NCBI GenBank assembly: GCA_964584755.1
Contig: CAZPAV010000052.1
Coordinates: 1-17,947 of the forward strand
Length of the DNA: 17,947 nt
Direction of reading: 5' to 3'
Source: CAZPAV01 sp964584755
GTDB lineage: Bacteria; Actinomycetota; Acidimicrobiia; Spongiisociales; UBA5794
Shown one piece after another: positions 13,347 through 17,947 of the stretch. Within the stretch, counting starts at the first letter, position 1. Each line of letters begins with the position of its first letter. The translations under genes and the position numbers were made by a program. Below the pieces are notes generated by a model. It saw only the letters and a list, made by a program, of their open reading frames with translations. It did no database searches and was not told the DNA's origin.

Positions 13347-14492
13347 TCAGCGGGTCTCGAGTCGCTCGAGCTGGCGGGCGAGGCGGTCGATCCGGGCGGT
13401 GCAGGTGTCCGCCTCCGGAGGCGGAACCAGCTCCACGATCCGGGCTGCGGCGGCGGCGATCGCCCGGGCCGCCGGAGAGCCGGGGTGCTCCCGGACGACC
13501 GGGGTCCCGTCATCCCCGCCGGCGACGAGGAGCGGGTCGAGGGGGATCCGGGCGACGAGCGGGACGCCGAGCTCCGCGGCGAGGACCCGACCTCCCCCGC
13601 GTCCGAAGAGCGCGTAGTGGCGACCGTCCTCGGTGGTGAACCCGGACATGTTCTCCACGACCCCCACGACGGGGACGTGGGAGCGGCGGGCCATGTCGGC
13701 GACCCGTGCCGCCACCTTCTGGGCCGCCCGCTGGGGAGTCGTCACCACGATCATCTCCGCCTGGGGGAGGAGACGGGCGAGCGCCATCTGCACGTCACCG
13801 GTTCCCGGGGGCATGTCGAGCACGAGATAGTCGAGGGTCGGAGACCACGCCACGTCGCGCAAGAACTGCTCGAGCGCCTTGGCGAGCATAAGGCCCCTCC
13901 ACATGAGCGCGGTGTCCTCGTCGTCGAGGAGGAGACCCGTGGAGACCACCTCGATCCCGTAGGCGGTGGCCGGCCGGATCTTGCGGTCCGCGCCCGCGGT
14001 GAGGCGCAGGCCGGTGATCCCGAGCAGGCGCGGGATGGAGAACCCCCAGATGTCCGCGTCGAGGAGGCCCACCTCGAGACCCCGGTCGGCCAGGGCGAGC
14101 GCCAGGTTGGCGCTGAGGGAGGACTTCCCCACTCCACCCTTGCCGCTGGCGACGACCACGACCCGCGTCGTAGGGCTCACCATCGTCGGCTCGGCCTGCT
14201 CCCGCGCGGCGAGCCGGGCGCGCTCCATGAGCGCGGAACGTGCCGCCTGGTCCATGGTGGTGACGGTGACCTCCACCGTGGCGACCCCCGGGATCGCCCC
14301 CACCTTGCGGACGACGTCGGACTCGATGCGGTCCCGCATCGGGCAGGCCGCGACGGTGAGCGCCACGCCGACGTCGACCCGGTCCCCGGCGACGTGCACG
14401 TGTGTGACCATCCCGAGCTCCACGATGTCGCCCCCGAGCTCGGGATCGAGTACCCCGCGGAGTGCGGCCTCGACGTCGGCGGTGGTGACCAT
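13347..14492 (-). CDS. Mrp/ApbC-family P-loop ATPase (Fe-S cluster carrier type)
   Basis: A 381-residue Mrp/NBP35-type protein, a family that binds and transfers Fe-S clusters. The N-terminal MIP18 (DUF59) domain spans about 1-85, with DPELGGDIVELGMV and Cys50 in LTVAACPMRD. The P-loop domain starts at about 110 with the deviant Walker A SGKGGVGKS (116-124), then DADIWGFSIPR, LDMPPGTGD and ENMSGF. The C-terminal CxxC that holds the bridging cluster in many homologues is absent: the segment reads ENMSGFTTEDGRHYALFG, and the only other Cys is near the C-terminus. ATG 14492 is preferred over an upstream in-frame ATG at 14519, because homology starts there and a TAGAGT box lies 7 bases upstream. 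It is divergent from the A-type carrier gene; its stop abuts the M23 stop. Confidence 0.92.
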   Translation of the reverse strand: MVTTADVEAALRGVLDPELGGDIVELGMVTHVHVAGDRVDVGVALTVAACPMRDRIESDVVRKVGAIPGVATVEVTVTTMDQAARSALMERARLAAREQAEPTMVSPTTRVVVVASGKGGVGKSSLSANLALALADRGLEVGLLDADIWGFSIPRLLGITGLRLTAGADRKIRPATAYGIEVVSTGLLLDDEDTALMWRGLMLAKALEQFLRDVAWSPTLDYLVLDMPPGTGDVQMALARLLPQAEMIVVTTPQRAAQKVAARVADMARRSHVPVVGVVENMSGFTTEDGRHYALFGRGGGRVLAAELGVPLVARIPLDPLLVAGGDDGTPVVREHPGSPAARAIAAAAARIVELVPPPEADTCTARIDRLARQLERLETR

Positions 14493-14499
14493 GGGGCGG

Positions 14500-14505
14500 A
14501 CTCTA
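14500..14505 (-). promoter_or_regulatory. Candidate -10 box of a leaderless mrp promoter
   Basis: Minus-strand TAGAGT is followed by exactly 7 bases and the ATG at 14492, with no Shine-Dalgarno. It argues for 14492 rather than 14519 as the mrp start. Confidence 0.5.
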
Positions 14506-14523
14506 GGGATCGGGAGCACCGTG

Positions 14524-14551
14524 TTTCCACGATGGCGATAGTGGATATACT
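14524..14551 (+). promoter_or_regulatory. Candidate sigma-A-type promoter of the A-type carrier gene
   Basis: TTTCCA (14524-14529) and TATACT (14546-14551) are separated by 16 bases. They precede a leader of about 27 bases with a GAGGAGG site at about 14569-14575. This is the best match to the -35/-10 consensus in the window. Confidence 0.55.
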
Positions 14552-14584
14552 GATCGGGCGGACACAGCGAGGAGGCGACGAGCC

Positions 14585-14947
14585 GTGACGACGAACGAGA
14601 CGATCAGGGTGGGCCGGACGGAGGGCGCCACGCTCACCGCCGCCGCCGCCGCCAAGGTCAAGGAACTCATCGAGGCCGAGGGCGACCCCGCGCTCGTTCT
14701 CCGCCTCGGGGTGCGGCCCGGCGGGTGCTCCGGGTTCTCGTACGAGATGTACTTCGACGGCACCGTGGATCCCACGGACGTCGTCAACGAGGTCGACGGG
14801 GTGCGGGTGGTCGTCGACGCCCAGAGCGCGCGCCTGCTCCACGGCGTCGTCGTCGACTATCGGGAGCAGGGCCTCCAGGGGTCGGGGTTCGCCATCGACA
14901 ACCCCAACCAGACACGGAGCTGCGGCTGCGGCCAGTCCTTCAGCTGA
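14585..14947 (+). CDS. A-type iron-sulfur cluster carrier (HesB/IscA/ErpA family)
   Basis: A 120-residue protein that accepts and delivers Fe-S clusters to apo-enzymes. The three conserved cysteines are Cys48 in GGCSGFSY and Cys113/Cys115 in RSCGCGQSF. The N-terminal helix and the DxxSxxLLxG-like segment (VDAQSARLLHGVVVDY) are also typical. The C-terminal CGCGxSF and FAIDNPNQT resemble ErpA-type proteins, but the exact subfamily is not certain. The GTG start is supported by a Shine-Dalgarno ending 9 bases upstream. It is divergent from mrp across 92 bases, so two cluster-handling proteins are side by side. ridA follows after 52 bases. Confidence 0.94.
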   Translation: MTTNETIRVGRTEGATLTAAAAAKVKELIEAEGDPALVLRLGVRPGGCSGFSYEMYFDGTVDPTDVVNEVDGVRVVVDAQSARLLHGVVVDYREQGLQGSGFAIDNPNQTRSCGCGQSFS

Positions 14948-14952
14948 GTCGA

Positions 14953-14958
14953 TAGGGT
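14953..14958 (+). promoter_or_regulatory. Possible -10 box for ridA
   Basis: TAGGGT lies just after the carrier-gene stop, about 40 bases before the ridA ATG, with no clear -35. ridA may equally be read through from the preceding gene. Confidence 0.25.
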
Positions 14959-14999
14959 TCCGGGTATCAGGCAGCCGTCGTCGTCACGGAGGAGGCCCC

Positions 15000-15380
15000 A
15001 TGCCCAAGCAGGTTCCCGCCACCCCGAGCGCAGCCCCGGCGCTCGGTCCCTACAGCGTCGCCACCGAGGCCCACGGGTTCGTGTTCATCTCCGGCCAGGT
15101 CGCGATCGACCCGGAGACCGGCGACCGGGTGGAAGCGGACGTCGCGGCGCAGACCGACCAGGTCATGCGCAACCTGGGTGCCATCCTGGCCGATCTCGGT
15201 CTCGGCTTCGCCGACGTCGTCAAGACGACGATCTTCCTCGCGGACATCGCCGACTTCCCCACCGTCAACGAGGTGTACGCCCGTCACGTCGGATCGCCCG
15301 CGCCAGCGCGTGCCACCGTCCAGGCAGGAGCGCTCCCCGGTGGTTTCCTCGTCGAGATCGAGGTGGTCGCGGCCCGCTGA
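15000..15380 (+). CDS. ridA: RidA family reactive enamine/imine deaminase
   Basis: A 126-residue Rid protein (YjgF/YER057c/UK114 family) that hydrolyses reactive 2-aminoacrylate-type enamines and imines released by PLP enzymes; it normally acts as a trimer. Family marks are GPYS (16-19), FISGQVAIDPETG (29-41), NLGAILADLG, VVKTTIFLADIADF, the active-site Arg104 in PARATVQ, and Glu119 in the final strand LVEIEVVA. Full-length. The Arg supports the archetypal deaminase-competent subfamily. GGAGGAGG at 14988-14995 precedes the ATG closely. It lies upstream of the semialdehyde dehydrogenase on the same strand, with 129 bases between. Confidence 0.93.
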   Translation: MPKQVPATPSAAPALGPYSVATEAHGFVFISGQVAIDPETGDRVEADVAAQTDQVMRNLGAILADLGLGFADVVKTTIFLADIADFPTVNEVYARHVGSPAPARATVQAGALPGGFLVEIEVVAAR

Positions 15381-15389
15381 GGACCCGGT

Positions 15390-15421
15390 CCTCCGGCCAC
15401 CGTGGCACTGGAAACCGGAGG
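15390..15421 (+). terminator. Possible hairpin after ridA
   Basis: CCTCCGG (15390-15396) pairs with CCGGAGG (15415-15421). A smaller CCAC/GTGG hairpin can form inside the 18-base loop. No T-run follows, so terminator function is uncertain. Confidence 0.3.
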
Positions 15422-15475
15422 TCATCGCCGTCCGGGAAGGCATGGGTCGTCCGGCTCACGAGCACGCGCGACGCT

Positions 15476-15481
15476 AGCTTT
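15476..15481 (+). promoter_or_regulatory. Possible -10 box for the aldehyde dehydrogenase gene
   Basis: TAGCTT lies 28 bases before the GTG start and is followed by AGGAGG at 15498-15503. No good -35 is seen at the expected spacing. Confidence 0.3.
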
Positions 15482-15509
15482 GCAGACAGCCGACCGCAGG
15501 AGGCCCTCC

Positions 15510-17024
15510 GTGAACCGCGCCGCGATCTTCTCGGCTCTCCACCTCGACGACTCCAACCCCGGGGCGTTCGCCGGGGAGTGGCTCGCCACCGGGGGAGACA
15601 CCCTCGGTGTGGAGGATCCCGGCACCGGGCGGACCATCGCCACCGTCCGGCCCGCCGACGCAGACGCCTACGAGAAGGTGGTCGCCACGGCGGTGGAGAC
15701 GTTCTCGCGCTGGCGGATGCTCCCGGCGCCCCGTCGGGGTGAGTTCGTGCGCCGCCTGGGCGGGGTGCTGCGGGAGCACAAGGAGCCCCTCGGGGCCCTC
15801 GTCGCCCTGGAGATGGGCAAGATCAAGGCCGAGGGGGAGGGCGAGGTCCAGGAGATGATCGACATCGCCGACTTCGCCGTCGGACTGTCGCGGCAGCTCT
15901 ACGGGCTCACGATGGCCTCGGAGCGGCCCCGGCACCGCATGTACGAGCAGTGGCATCCCCTCGGTCCGGTGGGGGTGATCACCTCCTTCAACTTCCCCGT
16001 GGCCGTCTGGGCGTGGAACGCGATGATCGCCGCGGTGTGCGGGGACACCGTGGTGTGGAAGCCGTCGTCGAAGACGCCGCTCACCGCGATCGCGGTGACG
16101 AGGCTCGCCGCCCGGGTGATGGAGGGATCGGGGTTCGAAGGGGTCTTCGGGCTCGTCGTGGGCTCGGGCGCGACGATCGGAGACCGGCTCGTCAACGATC
16201 GGCGGCTTCCCCTCATCTCGGCCACCGGTTCGTGCGGGATGGGCGAGCGGGTGGGCACCGCGGTGGCGCGGCGGCTCGGACGCTCCCTCCTCGAGCTCGG
16301 AGGGAACAACGCCATCGTCGTCATGGACGACGCCGATCCCGATCTCGTCACGCGCGCCGTGCTCTTCGCCGCGGTGGGCACCGCCGGGCAGCGCTGCACC
16401 ACCCTGCGCCGGCTCATCATCCAGCGTGGCATCGCCGAGACCGTCACCGAGCGACTCGTCGCCGCGTACGCGCAGGTCCGCATCGGTGATCCGCTGGACG
16501 AGGACACCCTGATGGGACCCCTCATCGACGGCCGTGCCGTGCAGGACTTCCTCGCCGCGGTGGACATCGCCCGTGAGCAGGGAGGAGAGGTCCTCTACGG
16601 GGGGAACGCGCTCGACCGGCCGGGACACTTCGTCGAGCCGACGATCATCCGCATGCCCGCCGACGCCCCCCTCCTCCAGGTCGAGACCTTCGCCCCCATC
16701 CTCTACGTCGTCGAGTTCACCTCCCTCGACGAGGCGATCCGGATGAACAACGGGGTCGCGCAGGGGCTCTCGTCGGCCATCTTCACCGACTCGGTGCGGG
16801 CCGCGGAGCGATTCCTCTCCCCCGAAGGGTCGGACTGCGGGATCGCCAACGTCAACATCGGAACGTCGGGGGCCGAGATCGGCGGGGCCTTCGGCGGGGA
16901 GAAGGAGACGGGTGGGGGCCGTGAGGCGGGTTCGGACGCGTGGAAGGCGTACATGCGGCGTCAGACGGTCACGATCAACTGGTCGGGCGAGCTGCCGCTC
17001 GCCCAGGGCATCGTGTTCGGATGA
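15510..17024 (+). CDS. ALDH7-family aldehyde dehydrogenase (aminoadipate semialdehyde / piperideine-6-carboxylate dehydrogenase type)
   Basis: A 504-residue NAD(P)-dependent aldehyde dehydrogenase. Cofactor and active-site features include ITSFNFPVAVWAWN, VWKPSSKTPL, Glu262 in LELGGNN and catalytic Cys296 in GTAGQRCTT. The C-terminal block NVNIGTSGAEIGGAFGGEKETGGGREAG, followed by SDAWKAYMRR, is the antiquitin (ALDH7) signature. ALDH7 enzymes oxidise alpha-aminoadipate semialdehyde, which cyclises to piperideine-6-carboxylate, in lysine degradation, and some act on betaine or related aldehydes. Exact substrate here is inferred from family only. The GTG start is set by AGGAGG six bases upstream. 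No lysine aminotransferase or lysine 2,3-pathway gene is in view. Confidence 0.9.
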   Translation: MNRAAIFSALHLDDSNPGAFAGEWLATGGDTLGVEDPGTGRTIATVRPADADAYEKVVATAVETFSRWRMLPAPRRGEFVRRLGGVLREHKEPLGALVALEMGKIKAEGEGEVQEMIDIADFAVGLSRQLYGLTMASERPRHRMYEQWHPLGPVGVITSFNFPVAVWAWNAMIAAVCGDTVVWKPSSKTPLTAIAVTRLAARVMEGSGFEGVFGLVVGSGATIGDRLVNDRRLPLISATGSCGMGERVGTAVARRLGRSLLELGGNNAIVVMDDADPDLVTRAVLFAAVGTAGQRCTTLRRLIIQRGIAETVTERLVAAYAQVRIGDPLDEDTLMGPLIDGRAVQDFLAAVDIAREQGGEVLYGGNALDRPGHFVEPTIIRMPADAPLLQVETFAPILYVVEFTSLDEAIRMNNGVAQGLSSAIFTDSVRAAERFLSPEGSDCGIANVNIGTSGAEIGGAFGGEKETGGGREAGSDAWKAYMRRQTVTINWSGELPLAQGIVFG

Positions 17025-17036
17025 GGACGGCCGCGA

Positions 17037-17067
17037 CCCGGTTCCCGGCGCTGCCGTCGCGACCGGG
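17037..17067 (+). terminator. Possible hairpin after the aldehyde dehydrogenase gene
   Basis: CCCGGT (17037-17042) pairs with ACCGGG (17062-17067), with an inner CGGC/GCCG hairpin. It begins 13 bases after the stop. No T-run follows. The 162-base gap up to the kinase gene holds no other recognisable feature. Confidence 0.3.
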
Positions 17068-17186
17068 CCCGTGGCCTCCCGGCGGAGGAGGGGGGCCGTG
17101 ATCCGGCCCGCGAGTCCCCCTCAACCCGGCCCCGCCGGTGCCGATGGGATCCTGGAGGGGAGCACACCGAGGAGGGATCGGGCCGG

Positions 17187-17947
<761 letters not shown>

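Noticed and set aside
17025..17186. A tRNA(Sec) or other RNA gene in the 162-base gap before the kinase gene
   Set aside because: No UCA anticodon loop, T-loop consensus or long acceptor stem can be found. Only GC-rich hairpins are seen.

Overview
The window comes from a very GC-rich actinobacterium (Actinomycetota). The best single clue is the small WhiB-type four-cysteine regulator at 6554-6811, a family essentially confined to this phylum. Frequent GTG starts, an actinobacterial-style lysC-asd pair and probable leaderless promoters agree with this. I cannot place it below phylum. It is draft sequence: 100 Ns interrupt one gene at 12782-12881, and a run of 11 Cs lies at 205-215.

Layout from left to right: (1) the 3' end of a ureohydrolase gene (agmatinase/arginase family) converges on a secreted cyclophilin-type PPIase lipoprotein. 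(2) lysC-asd is a translationally coupled pair for the first steps of aspartate-family amino-acid synthesis, with an internal start for a separate LysC beta subunit. (3) On the minus strand, a stand-alone receiver protein and a CNNM/CorC-type membrane protein precede tRNA-Pro(CGG), which begins two bases after the corC stop. (4) nfeD (protease-like domain without its serine) and whiB run on the plus strand. (5) selA-selB, part of the selenocysteine machinery, lies on the minus strand; selC and selD are not here. (6) A tight plus-strand operon of fxsA, a Nudix hydrolase, a metallo-beta-lactamase-fold hydrolase and an M23 peptidase has all three junctions as 4-base GTGA overlaps. (7) mrp/apbC on the minus strand is divergent from an A-type Fe-S carrier gene. 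(8) ridA, an ALDH7-type semialdehyde dehydrogenase and a histidine kinase cut by the right edge follow.

Most genes are chromosomal housekeeping or broadly conserved functions. I see no transposon, prophage, CRISPR array or defence island. The points most worth a second look are: a recurrent TANNNT box 7-8 bases before start codons, implying leaderless mRNAs on both sides of three very short divergent intergenic regions; the N gap, whose flanks share an identical 55-base overlap that restores the M23 reading frame exactly when collapsed; the internal lysC-beta start; a five-copy GGTCTC repeat in the ATP-lid motif of the kinase; an NfeD protein lacking its nucleophile; and a PPIase frame with no stop codon before the window edge.

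No gene-free stretch exceeds 300 bases. Of 16 stop codons that can be read, 15 are TGA and one (nfeD) is TAG, notable in a genome that recodes TGA as selenocysteine.
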